Shown: piece by piece, positions 12,099 through 24,160 of the stretch
Position numbering within the stretch: the stretch's first letter is position 1
How the letters are laid out: the number at the start of each line of letters is the position of its first letter
Source of the DNA: Syncephalis fuscata
Taxonomy: Eukaryota > Zoopagomycota > Zoopagomycetes > Zoopagales > Piptocephalidaceae
DNA length: 64,000 nucleotides
Reading direction: 5' to 3'
Assembly: GCA_025786725.1 (NCBI GenBank)
Contig: JAHLTZ010000017.1
Span: 248,001-312,000, forward strand
Program-made: the position numbers and the translations under genes
The notes under the pieces: generated by a model
What the model saw: only the letters and a program-made list of their open reading frames with translations
What the model was told of the DNA's origin: nothing
The model's database searches: none

Positions 12099-13104
12099 AT
12101 GCTTTTCAAAGACAATTTTAAGATCATTGCAGTTGCCTGGGTATTGACTACTCTTGCCAGCCTGGACTATACAAACGCATCGCCAGCCAGATTGACTGCT
12201 CGTGCAGGTATGTAGACAACAATTCAATATGGAAAATCTAACTGCTTTTAACTTTGTGCACTGGACTACCAAAAGACCAAACTCCAATTGTTGAGCCATT
12301 ATTTTACGGCAAAGCTCCTGCCCGTCTTGTATGTGAAGGCAACAAAAATCCAACGCCAGAGTACTTAGAGGAGCTCGAGTTCTACAAAAGCTTCTTCGAC
12401 CCAGAAAAAAAGAGCAAAAAACTTAGTGTAGAAGGCTACAATCCATCCCTTCAAGATCCTGAAGGAATTACACGCTTGAACCGTCCTTGGAAAGTCATTA
12501 GTAATAATGAAGTCCAATGCTATGTGCTACCGGCCAGATGCCAGTACACGCTGCAATATTACATCAGCAAACTTGACAAATCTTTGTTGCCTGATTTTTT
12601 GAGTCATCTTTTTCAAGACATGGCACGCGGTATGTATAAACAAAAGAATATATATTGCTTAATACTTACCTAATTTGTAGCTGTGGCCTATTTGAACTGG
12701 ACAGGAAAGGCTTATGGAAGCTTCAATCTCCAGAATAATGGTAAGTGCCTATGCATAATTACAAATAACCCAACCCAACTAAGTATTTTATTTATATAGC
12801 TATCTGTATTAATATGGATAAAACAAATAAGCCAATGATACTGCTTAACCATTTGGAAAACGCCATACCAATTACATCCAATGAACTCAGCGTTGATCTG
12901 AAGAACATTGGAGAAGCATTGGGTAATATTGTGAAAACTGTTTATCCTAACGGATTAAAGGATATAGAAAACGTGCCTTTCAAGAACAAAAATGCCGCTG
13001 AAAGCACTGTAGACATGCTTCTCGCTACTCCTCTTATGATAGCTGAGAACAAGTATTTCTTTAAATCTCCTCAGGAAATCGCAGTACATGTTAGCAAAAA
13101 ATAA
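12099..13104 (+). CDS. secreted pseudokinase-like protein
   Basis: Four exons, join(12099..12207,12276..12629,12681..12740,12800..13104), give 275 aa with a signal peptide (about 1–27). Aligned by eye with the two kinase-like genes nearby, the fold can be followed. GITRLNRPWKVISNNEVQCYVL matches the N-lobe strands and hinge. TLQYYISKL…LLPDFLSHLFQDMARAVAYL matches the C-lobe helices. AYGSFNLQNN sits where the others have VHGDIKPDN. LLNHLEN sits where they have LIDFDLS. The beta-3 Lys position reads ARLVCEG. All three catalytic residues are thus replaced, so it should be inactive as a phosphotransferase. Four cysteines could form disulfides. The relationship is my inference from pattern, not from a search. 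Confidence 0.6.
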
Positions 13105-13641
13105 AAATTAATGATTAGTTTTAATGACATAAACAAAGGATTCAATACATGATTTGACTATTAAGCAGTGCTATAGCGAATGATAATGATTCTACTGTTT
13201 GTATCACAGTTATTGATAACATAGAAATGTATACACGAGCGATGATTGGTGACAATGGTTTTATTGTACAACACTTAATATTGCTATTCTATCATTATCT
13301 ATTCTCTTAATATTACTATTATTACTATTGCTGTGTCTATAATGTTGGGGTAAAACTTATTGGCCATTTTCTACGATAAAAGGCGCGCACATCCATATCG
13401 TCCTACTTGCTACGTCACCCCTTTCTCTCGCTCTTTCTTGTCTTTCAAACCAACTATTCTCTCTGTGTGCTTGTTTATATTATTGTCTGCTGTCTTTGCA
13501 CATTTCCACCTATTCTTTCATATCCAACAGTAGTAGTAGTAGTAGTACTATTATAGTAGTATTAAAGTAGGTTGAACTAGACGCAAGGCTAGATTGTCAT
13601 ATTTATTGATCATCTCGATTATATACTCTTCCCTCTGCAGT
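13105..13641. promoter_or_regulatory. upstream region of glycogen phosphorylase
   Basis: Contains a pyrimidine-rich run (about 13410–13500), a TACGTCA element at 13411 that resembles a CRE half-site, a TAGTAG repeat (about 13530–13560) and a CTCTGCAG|T acceptor-like site two bases before the ATG. The last suggests a 5' UTR intron. CRE-type control of glycogen phosphorylase would fit cAMP signalling, but it is inferred from one short motif. Confidence 0.3.
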
Positions 13642-16600
13642 ATGTCGCGTCATCCGTCAAAACCCGCTCGTCTTTCGATGGGCAAGTTGGACGAGACGGA
13701 GATTCGCCGTCTGGCTGCCATGACGCTTATGACGCCTTCTATTTCGGTTGACCCCGAAGTACAGCAGCTATGGGATAAATACAGTGTTATGGATCCAGCT
13801 GGTATGTTCCTTCTTGCTATCGTCTCTTTCAGGATTATTTAAGCCTTTATATTTTAATACAGATAAAAACCATGCTATTAGTTCGTTTATCAAGCATGCC
13901 ACAACAACATTGGCCAAAACAGCGGATACTATGGACAATCGCAATGCTTATCATGCACTGGCCCACTCGTAAGTAGCGCATTGCAAATCAAACAACAGTT
14001 TATTAATACGGCTTAATTATTATAATTACAGTGTTCGAGACCGTTTAATTAAAAACTGGAACGATTCACAACAGGTAATTAATAATGGCTGTTATTATAG
14101 CTAGCGACTGTACTAACATTACATTAAAGCATCATAGCCGTTCTGATGCAAAGCGCGTCTATTATCTGTCTATGGAGTTTCTTTTAGGCCGTTCTCTTGA
14201 TAACGCTATGCTGGCACTTGGTGTAAAGGACGTCTATGGCGGTAAGTATGCAATAATTGCCATTACTATTTTTGCTGCTTATTAATTCTTATTTGCCAAT
14301 TGTTGTTATTAGATGGTGTCGAAGATTTAGGCTTTCGAGTTGAAGATCTTATTGATACGGAAACAGATGCAGCCTTAGGTAATGGTGGTTTAGGACGGCT
14401 AGCTGCCTGTTATATGGATTCATTGGCCACAATGGATTATCCAGCCTGGGGATATGGTATCCGTTATACTTATGGTATTTTCCAACAAGGGTAAGCAATA
14501 ATATTAGTAATAACATTATAATGATATAATGGTATAATATAAGCTTATTAACTATTGAATGTATTTAGCATCAATGATGGCTATCAAGTTGAACGACCAG
14601 ATTATTGGCTTACCTTTGGCAATCCATGGGAAGTGATGCGTCAAGATATTGTAGTTGAAGTACCATTTGGCGGCCATGTCTATCCGGTAGAAGACAGCAA
14701 CTGGCCAGGTGGTATACGCAAGGTCTGGGAAGGCAGCGAGTTTGTACGTGCTGTTGCCTACGATGTGCCTATTCCAGGTAAGCGTTATTGTTGTGTAGTT
14801 ATATAGCAATGATATACTAATCAATACTGTGTATAATATAGGCTATCAAACGCGGCACTGCATTAACATCCGTCTATGGTCATCGCATCCACGTAGTGAG
14901 TTCAATTTGGATTCATTCAATGCCGGTGACTATCAAAACTCGGTCGATGAACAAATGAAGGCTGAAACTATTACTGCCGTGCTTTATCCCAATGACAACC
15001 ATATGGTAGGCAAAGAGCTGCGTTTAAAACAGCAGTATTTCTTTGTACGTGCTACTCTTCACGATATTGTACGTCGATTCAAGAAGAGTCAGCATCCATG
15101 GGTTGATTTTCCAGACAAGGTGGCAATTCAACTTAACGACACACATCCAACACTTGGTGTTGTCGAGTTGCAGCGCGTGCTTGTTGATCAGGAAGGTCTG
15201 CATTGGGATGAGGCCTGGGACATTGTTACACGTACCTATGCCTTTACCAATCACACTGTATTGCCAGAAGCAATGGAGAAATGGCCAGTGCCAATGATGC
15301 AACACTGGTTGCCACGCCATATGGAAATCATATTTGCCATTAACTTGTTCTTCTTACAAAGTGTTGAGAAGCGATTCCCTGATGATCGTGATGTGCTTAA
15401 GCGTATGTCAATCATCGAGGAAGGCAATCCACAGCAGGTACGTATGGCCCATTTGGCTGTAGTTGGATCCCATACAGTAAATGGTGTAGCTGCACTTCAT
15501 TCGCAGCTAATTAAAGATACGATCTTTAAAGACTTTGTCACTTATTACGGAGCTAAAAAGTTCCAGAATAAGACGAACGGCATTACGCCTCGACGCTGGC
15601 TACACCAAGCCAATCCTGAGCTAAGCCAGTTGATTACCGAAACATTGGGCAGCAATGCCTGGCTGAAGGACCTATCGCTATTGAAGGGACTGGCAGCTCA
15701 TGCCGATAATGAAGCCTTCCAAACACGTTGGATGACGATTAAACGTGCCAACAAAAGCCGATTGGCCGATCATATTCGGACACGTTGCAGCGTTGAAGTG
15801 TCGGTCGATGCACTATTCGACGTACAAGTGAAGCGACTACACGAATACAAGCGCCAGTTTATGAATATTCTATCGGTTATTCATCGCTATGAAAAGCTAC
15901 GTAAAATGTCATCGGCCCAAAAGCAAACGCAAGTGCCACGTGTTGTTATCTTTGGCGGCAAGGCTGCACCCGGCTATTATATTGCCAAACTTGTTATTAA
16001 GCTAATCAATTCCGTGGCTGAGGTTGTTAATACTGATGCTTCCCTCGATGATCTATTAAAGGTCGTATTTATACCCGACTATAACGTCAGTCTGGCCGAA
16101 GTTATTGTACCAGCCAGCGATATATCTCAGGTAAGCTTAATAATATGTATAAATGTTAATAATATTGACAAGTCATAATATACTAATTTATTAATACATA
16201 TTTGTATATTATATTCATATAGCATATTTCAACAGCTGGTACTGAGGCATCAGGCACATCGAACATGAAGTTTGTTCTTAACGGTGGTATTATTCTTGGT
16301 AAGCATTTTTGTAATAATATAATATTAAACACTAATATATGTTTGTTTTACAGGTACGGTTGATGGTGCCAATATTGAAATTGCCGAAGAAATTGGCGAT
16401 GATAACATTTTTACTTTTGGTAAATTGGCACATGAAATCGACGATATTCGCCACCACCAAACGTATCATCAGTTTGAAATGAATCCTGATCTAAAGGCCG
16501 TGCTTGATATAATTCAACGCGGTGTATTCGGCGATCCTGAAATATTCAAGTCGTTGGTGAGCACGTTGACCGATGGCGGTGACTACTATTTGCTATCGGT

Positions 16601-16910
16601 AGACTTTGATTCTTGTAAGTATATTCCCTGTAAATAGTAGCTAAATATCAAACAAAACATTAATATTTATTGCCTCAATAGATCTAAAGGCACAAGATCG
16701 TGTCGACGAAGCGTATAAACACTGGCGATCATGGGCCAAGAAGAGTATTCTGTGCACGGCCAATATGGGCAAGTTCAGCTCGTAAGTTGTTTTGAATAAC
16801 ATAATATAATCACAGCCATATTAATTAATTGCCATTGTAGTGATCGATCGGTTACGGAATACGCCGAACAAATCTGGAACATTAAACGCTGCCAGATTAA
16901 TCAGCAGTAA
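13642..16910 (+). CDS. GPH1: glycogen phosphorylase
   Basis: Eleven exons give 867 aa: join(13642..13801,13863..13968,14032..14074,14130..14241,14313..14490,14569..14777,14842..16130,16223..16298,16354..16614,16682..16781,16841..16910). The length matches fungal phosphorylases (about 900). The family blocks are present: [68 protein letters not shown] and [18 protein letters not shown]715 in the last block is the pyridoxal-phosphate lysine. It releases glucose-1-phosphate from glycogen in the cytosol. The [18 protein letters not shown] leader carries RLS, a plausible regulatory serine as in other eukaryotic phosphorylases (inference). All exon phases close. Confidence 0.96.
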
Positions 16911-17250
16911 TATATCATGCTGTGTCAATACTGATGAATTCTACGGCATTTTATCTACTTAATAAATGTTAAACGTTTTCGCCACCATTCAAAATATAGA
17001 ATTATGTGATGAGAATTTTTACAAATCTATCACGATGGCATGATGTCATTTTATGAATATACATAAAATATTAGCGATGAATGTAACACGCCTTCCAATC
17101 TGGACGTCACAAAGGGGCAATCATTTCTCGGCATTTTAATATGACAGTAGATACTTTTTCTCTTCATTGCGCCTTGTTATTTTAACCGCCATTGCATGTA
17201 ACAGCGAGTATTGCTATTGTATACGAATATACTGAAGGTAAAGCTATAGT
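16911..17250. other. short intergenic spacer
   Basis: 3' flank of glycogen phosphorylase and 5' flank of the MscL gene, 340 bases. Nothing recognisable beyond AT-rich termination-like sequence. Confidence 0.4.
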
Positions 17251-18544
17251 ATGGAGCGTCGTCGCGGCACCAGTAGTAAGCGTCCTATCGACAACGATAG
17301 AAATCATTACGAAGTAGACCCACCTACTCGAACAAAAAGTCCACTAAGTTTCTTGTCATTGCCCGACATCCCCATGGTCATTCAGTAAGAGAGCACTTGC
17401 TAGCAGCAGGTTCTACCGTGCAACATGCCGGAGAAGAAGTCATTCAACAGACACGGTCATTATGGCAGGAATTCATAGTAAGTAGTCATAGTTATCTATA
17501 GTCTAATACTTATAGATGATAGGAATTTATCGATCAAGGCAATGTAGTTGAACTAGCTATTGGTAAGCAGTTGTATAGCTATAAAGTACTAATGTAGTAA
17601 CTAGCAATACAATAGGTGTTATTATTGCTGGTGTATTTACAAAGTAACTACATCGCTACTAACTAATATTTCTACTAATGGATTGCTCCTAGAGTTGTTG
17701 ATTCATTGGTCAATGATGTTCTATTACCACCCTTGGGACTATTTACAGGTAATAATCTATTAATTTATTAGCTAATAGCTTATTTGTTTAAAAAGGATCG
17801 AATCTATCCAATAATTTTATTATCATACGCAAGCCAGATTCACCACCCTCCTCATCTTCGCCATCTTTACCGGTATTGAATACTGTTATACAACAAGGCA
17901 ATACACAAATTATAGTTACTACTAATGTTAGTGGTAGTCAACAACAACAGCAACAGCAACAACAGCAATTACTTCATGTCTTATTAAGTATATTTAATAA
18001 TACAGGCAATTTAACCAATGCTCTTGAATTTAATACACCCGACCAAGCACAAGAAGCGGGTGCCGTCACATTAAATTATGGCCGATTTCTTCAAACAATT
18101 TTAAACTTTTTCCTTATTTCTTTTTGTCTTTATTTGTTTATTCGCGTATTTCAGCTGTTTCAACGGGAAGCCATCTATAATAAGCTGATCAAGTGTCGGT
18201 ACTGTAAAAGATCGATTTGTAAAAGTGCAGTCCGATGTCCATTATGTACAAGTTTCCTTGATGGTCGTGAAGATCAACGCGTCGAACGCTGGCCACCACG
18301 TATTAACTCGTGGCCACCTGCTAATGAACCGGATACCATTACCCATCAACTGGATGCTCATCGACCGGCTATTATGGAACCGATAAGTGTGTCGGATCAA
18401 CCAGCATGGCTTTATTCATTAAATCAATCGAGTCAAGGGGGAAGAGATGGTGGCAGTGCCCATCAACAATCAATGCCAGCATTAGCCACTACAGTAGGCA
18501 GGAAGGCACCGACAAGTATAACCCCTTTGCTATCAACATCTTAG
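17251..18544 (+). CDS. MscL-family mechanosensitive channel with poly-Gln loop and zinc-ribbon tail
   Basis: Five exons (17251..17477, 17523..17562, 17616..17643, 17693..17748, 17796..18544), about 366 aa. The core is MscL: EFIDQGNVVELAIGVIIAG, then KVVDSLVNDVLLPPL and a second helix (FLQTILNFFLISFCLYLFIRVF). A pore-forming two-helix subunit of the plasma or organelle membrane is expected, opening under membrane tension. The loop between the helices is greatly enlarged and holds a Gln run (about 17939–17968). The tail has a CX2C…CX2C ribbon (CRYCKRSI…VRCPLCTS), as seen in some other MscL proteins. The first exon needs one more A in the A-run at 17334–17338 for its reading frame to join the channel frame, one of many such sites here. 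Confidence 0.85.
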
Positions 18545-18646
18545 TTGATCATTGTTTACATTTATAAATATTGTTATTATTAATAAAGATTCGTTTATTA
18601 AAATAGCTATTATAAGTAATGCTTCATGGCATATACGCACTACTTT

Positions 18647-21132
18647 CTAGTTAAACCGGACACTACGCGATACACCCGTCTTAATACCGGTCATTTCACC
18701 GCCATACACGCCAGATGAGCCAGATCCCACTGCCTTAACCGACTTCAACTTCTTCTGTGCCTTATCGAACTTCTTACGATGTTTAACACGTGGATTACGC
18801 TGCTCCTTTGTACGTTTCGGTGCCAGACCCTTATTCTTAAGAATCTGGTAGTTAATTGTACGTTTACCCGTTGGATCCCCGACCAATTCAGGATCAACCC
18901 AATTTGGATCGGCTGAAAGCCGTTCAAGTTTAGCCTGTGCTTTAGCGTCGCGTTTAGCAGCAACACGAGCCTGAGCACTTTGATACAATGCACTAGCATC
19001 GTCGTCATCTTCATGAGTATTCATTCTATTAGTCTTGGATACTTGTTTATGATCGTGTCCATCGTCGCTATCACTATCATTCATAGCTTGCATTGCTGCT
19101 CGTCGAGCATCATCTCGCTGTTGACGTATGATATAGGCAGCGTGTTTATCTTTGTATGGCAAGTCGTTATCACCGCCCATTGTTACTTGTTTACTACGCT
19201 TATTCGCAATCTATTGACGTATATTCAATGATTAGTGATTATCTATAGAATATATACACGTATAAACATACCTGTTCAACACGAACGGCATATTGACGCA
19301 AATTCTTTCGTTTAGATAGTTGTTTGTCTTCAGCATCATCATCAGCCAATACATGTAAATCACCAAAATCATCTCCCAACTAATTATTACTATGATTAAT
19401 TATATATTAGTATAAACTATATTCTACTTACAGCTTTTCTTTTACGATTAACTTTCTTTGAAGGAATTGGAATAAATGCCGATTCCTCTTCATCTTGTTG
19501 TGTATCAGATACTTCTACATCCATAGCATCTTCATCACTGTCATCTCCATACTCTTCTAAAAATTGATCTATTACTGCTTGCTGTTTTTGCTGTTGTAGC
19601 AATTCTTTTTGTTTCTGCTCCTTCTTCTTCTTATTCCTCTTCTTATCCTTCTTTGTCTTCTGTTTAGCCTCTTCTTCCATCGATAAATCATCTAATACCA
19701 TTTAATATACTGTTATTACTAATATGCGGCTATAATTACCTTCATCGGCCATCTCGGCCAACATGGCATCAAATTCCTCGACTAATTCACCCATACCGGC
19801 CTCTTCAATATCCTCCAATTCTTCTAATGTTGTACGTGTTTTGACAAGTACATCCAATACTGGATGGTCTTGAGCACTCATCGCTGAACTAGCCTTGATT
19901 GATAGGTAAAAGGCAATATTACTTAAATAAGTCATTAAAATGTCTATTATACAATGTTAGATTGTTATTACTGGCTATATTCAATTAAAACATACGATAT
20001 TTTGTCTCTAGAAAAGCATATACAGTTGAATCATCTGCATCAATACCACGTTTACGCGCTCTAATTTGTTACAAATATTAGATCATTGCTATATCAGTTA
20101 GTAATCATTACTTACGCCAATACAATAGGTAGTGTATCTTCAATAACTGCTTTAAAATGTTCCTCAAATTCTGGTAGTAAATCCAGCAATTCTGGTGCAT
20201 GCTCTTTAATTAACTTAGTCATTTCAGCAGGTGTTGCATTCTTAGGAACCACTGGCCAGATTGCTTTATTGGTGGTACTAATAACATGATTAATACGATT
20301 AATATACTTAATATTATAAATTACCTAGTAATATCAATACGGTCCAAATCATCGCTTACATTTTGAATAATACGATCATCTTCTGTACCCTATTATTATA
20401 TTTTATATACTTAATATTTAATATTTAATTAACTTATAGACTTACTTGTTGTAGAATAGGACGTGCACCTTTTGCACTTAATGTGGCCAAACTACTAGCA
20501 AATTCATCAACAAAATCTTCTTCATCCATTGCTTCAGCACGTGCACGTTGTAATCTCAGTGCTTCCTCCTCCTCTTCTTTGGCATTCTCAGCCTCATCGG
20601 CATCATCTGCATTGTAAAAAGTACTTTTACGTGATCCCCATGCATTTTCATCAGCATCTTTATACATTATTATTATTATTAATATTAATACACTTTTACT
20701 ATTCATATCTATCTACCTTCTTCATCTTCATCTTCATCATCGTTGTCATCATTGTCATCTTCTTCACTGCCTGACATATCAACGCGCATTACTTCATCTT
20801 GTCCATTATCATCGGAATCTATTATAGTATAATACTATTAATAATCAATAGCTACTAAATAGACGTACAAACTTACCAAAATCACTTTCTTGTTCGTTTA
20901 ACATTAGTTGTCTCGTGATTCATGGACTATAAATATATTTAGTCAGCTATATCTTATTTATACCGAATAGATAGCAATAATACATACATTCGTCTTCAGA
21001 ATCAAGTTCCACGTCTTTCATAGTACGAATAGCCCGTATTGAGGCACCTCCGCCGTCTAATCGGTCATTTTTGTTTGATCGGTCATTGCCTCTCTTGCCA
21101 CCTCGTCCACCGCGATGTTTTCCTCGAGCCAT
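18647..21132 (-). CDS. UTP3: Sas10/Utp3, U3 processome component
   Basis: Eleven exons give about 641 aa: complement(join(18647..19210,19272..19379,19432..19691,19740..19943,19996..20060,20116..20277,20325..20389,20446..20657,20717..20818,20877..20911,20984..21132)). Landmarks: an RGG/Lys-rich start, acidic tracts, WGSRKSTFYNADD, a central Sas10/Utp3 region (TKYHILMTYLSNIAFYLSIKA then DHPVLDVLV), Lys-rich coiled stretches, and the conserved C-terminal block KRTINYQILKNKGLAPKR…NPRVKHRKKF. The protein works in small-subunit rRNA processing in the nucleolus. The join between the first two exons is uncertain; I used the only combination that keeps the frame open. It is divergent from COA6 over 178 bases. 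Confidence 0.9.
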
Positions 21133-21310
21133 TGGGTATACTTTGCCGTAGAATGCAGTAAGTAGTAATACGCAGACGAGCAGCACAAATATCAATATAA
21201 AAAAGAAACCTATTTTATTTTATTTTTTTATTTAATCGTCTAAAAATAGAATCTATTTCGCACATCTTTTATTTCTTTTATTAAATACAAGTGTCGTTGT
21301 TACTAAACTT

Positions 21311-21679
21311 ATGACTAGCCATAACAGCAATTCCGAGTCGTTGTCAACACCGTCTAGCTGGCAACCTCTTACGAGAGAGGAGCGCAAGTCTTGCTGGAAG
21401 GCACGAGACGCATTCTATGACTGTCTCGACCGTGCCAAAATTCTAGACGGTAATAGCGACGAAGCCAAACAGCCATGCAGTCAACTAATACGCGACTTTG
21501 AAAACGCTTGTCCATCAAGCTGGGTAAGTAGTGTGCAATATTATTACAATTATATTTGTACTGATAGAGTGGTGCTATTTTATAATATATAGGTGGATTA
21601 TTTTAAAACACGTCGACTATTAGAAGCAAGACAAAAAGCACTTTTGACGAACGAAGCACCATCGTCATTATTTAAATAG
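21311..21679 (+). CDS. COA6: cytochrome c oxidase assembly factor Coa6-like
   Basis: Two exons, join(21311..21523,21593..21679), give 99 aa. The pattern CWKARDAFYDCLD…C…FENACPSSWVDYFKTRR is that of the Coa6/Cox6b CHCH-type fold (CX9C and CX10C cysteine pairs). Coa6 acts in the mitochondrial intermembrane space in copper delivery to Cox2. The absence of a cleavable leader fits Mia40-dependent import, as for this family. The W at the exon junction (SW|VDYF) is conserved, supporting the splice. Confidence 0.88.
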
Positions 21680-21939
21680 TTGCCATTCAAATAAAATATT
21701 GCCATAATTAACAATACAATACTGTACCACTTTTATCTTATGTTTTATAATGAGGCACACAGTCTTTTAAAATTTAAATTAAATAAGTAAAAATGAAAAG
21801 TTGTCGATAGTATTTATTACGTTTTATGTACATATAAATAATACGTGAATAGCAATACAGTTGGATTAATATATATATATTATACCTATTATATTTTAAT
21901 TCTGCTTATCAATAAACCACTATTCATTTAACTGTATAT

Positions 21940-24160
21940 TTACAGTGTAGTAAGCGATGTCGGTGATATTGGTGGCTGTGATGCCTGAGATAAACGGCGT
22001 CGTTGTGTTCGTGTTGATAGACGTCTTCTCCAGCGAGCAGTTGCTAATGATAGACGAGATTCGCGCTTCTTCCATGTTAATACACGCTTACAAACTGGAC
22101 AGTGTCGATTGACACGGAACCATGGATCAACACAGTCCCGATGGAAATGATGATCACAGCGAAGGCGTCGTATTGGATCATTTAATTCATAGTCACTTAG
22201 ACAAATGGCACAGAGTGCATGTTCAGCATCAATGCGATCTTTTGCTTGAATAGATTTTTTGTTTCGTAAAGGCATCATTTCTAGATCAGCAGGCTGATTG
22301 TGTTGATGCCGATAATTACTATGCGCCGATGGCGATAACGTTTCCTCTCGATCGTCATTTCGTTTACTATTCTGGCGATTAATGGAACGCCATGAGAAAA
22401 GTGATCGAATACTGCCGCCCAAATGTTTACGTCGAATACGCCACCATCGTAGTTTACCGCCACGACGACAACGACTTAATGTAGATGACGTCGATTTTAA
22501 CGAATGAGATGATGATGCTTTGTTTAATGTAGCAGTAACTAGCGGATCAGTGAGTTGTTGTTTATTTGGTGATAGCCATCCACCAAGTGACACTTCTTCA
22601 TTTTCCATTTTATTTGTTACTGCATTTACTTCATCTGTTGGTATGGTTAAAATACAATCATCATTACTATTTTCCATTTTATGAACAGCAGTAGCTGGTG
22701 TGTCATTAGATTGATTTATGGCCATTACCGTTACTGGCATTGATAACGATGGCGTTTTTTGAGTATTGCTCTCTATCTTTTCCTCTTCTATTCGAGGATA
22801 GCCTTTCATATCGACAATTGTATCGTTTGTCCATGGCTGATAGTATAGCACCGATAAATTATCAATTTCATCTTGAGTGGCACCAGCACCTGGTTCATTG
22901 CCAACACCAATCCAATGCAATAGCATAAGGGTGCATGGTAGACATAGAAATGTCGCACCACAAAATATAACTGGAAGCATTAAAGTGATATAACCGATAA
23001 CAAGAAAGGCTATAGAAAGATAGAATATACCAGGTGCAGTTGCACTGCAGACTTCCGATGTAAATATCATATAATTGCCAACCACAAATATAATTAAGGT
23101 GTAGAAATCCATTAAAGAATTGATTCTATTACACATTTGAATTAGTTAGCTAATACACATTCTAATTATTTCAACACTACCTTAACACCCAATCAGGACT
23201 AAAAAATTCAAATCCTTGCATTGAATTTCGGCGTAGTCGTTGAACAAATAAGAAAAGTGGCACTGCTATAACTATTCGTATCATTTGCAGAACAAGGAAT
23301 ATGCGAAGAGGACGATCGCAATAGTCTAAATTGGTAATAAAGAGTATTAATATAGTTGTGGCCAACTAATATAATAAACATAGGTTTATACAATTAATAT
23401 GTAGTTAGCTATTGTGTTGTTGTTTTTACCTGAGCGATTGACCATATCAAATAAACATAAATAATTGGTCTATTGACGACAAATAGGTGTGTTACGAGAT
23501 GCCAGGCATAGGCAATACCATTCCGCCGAACAGCGGCTGTAGGTGATATTTCCGGATCGGATATATCGGCTCCATTACGTGGTGACTCCGTCAGAGATTC
23601 GTGAGAATTAGATTCACGCAACTGATTGTTTTGGCCATTGTTACGAGTGTTGGTGCTATTTGCATTCAATGGTACAGCTAATGCCGACCTCGTATATAAC
23701 ATTTGAGTAGATCGATGGCGTTCTGATAATGTGGCAGCATTTGCATCAACAAAAATAGAAGTTATAGGTTCTATTATAATATTTAATTCATCGTCATCAT
23801 CATCATCATCATCTTCTTCTTTTCTTCTTCTTCTTCTTCTTCTTCTTCTTCTTCGGTATGAATAGATACAGATGTAAGGTGCTGTTTTTGCTCCGATATC
23901 TCCTGCTCCGATGCAGCTTTAGTAATGTTTGTTGCTTTTACCAATTGATTATGGTGATCATCGCTTGTAGTTGCTGATGTGGTTGCGAAAGAAGTAGGTA
24001 AAATGACATCATTTACAAGGTTTTTCTCGTCTTCCCTAGAGCAATGGGGACTGCCATTCGTACATGGGGAAAGCATCAAGGTGAAATTCTCATTTTGCGA
24101 CGGTTCTGCTCCACTTTGCGGTTGCTGCTGCTCCATCAACGACGAATTGATAGAAGACAT
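21940..24160 (-). CDS. multi-pass membrane RING-H2 E3 ubiquitin ligase
   Basis: Three exons, complement(join(21940..23125,23181..23365,23430..24160)), about 700 aa. A long Ser/Thr/acidic N-terminus precedes at least four hydrophobic helices (AYAWHLVTHLFVV, ATTILILFITNL, IRIVIAVPLFLF, DFYTLIIFVVGNYMIF and further ones). Near the C-terminus a RING-H2 finger reads CAICLSDYELNDPIRRLRC…HHFHRDCVDPW…CPVC. The architecture (transmembrane bundle then C-terminal RING-H2) suits an E3 of endosome, vacuole or ER membranes. In exon 1 the Glu run and Asp run, encoded by a trinucleotide tract at about 23790–23860, are in different frames. One more base in the T4 at 23820–23823 would join them. I read this as a sequence error in a microsatellite. 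Confidence 0.8.
23790..23860 (-). repeat. trinucleotide microsatellite inside the RING gene
   Basis: TCA then TTC triplets on the plus strand, encoding an acidic Glu/Asp run on the minus strand. The two triplet phases do not agree as given, and the coding frame breaks inside the tract. Confidence 0.75.
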
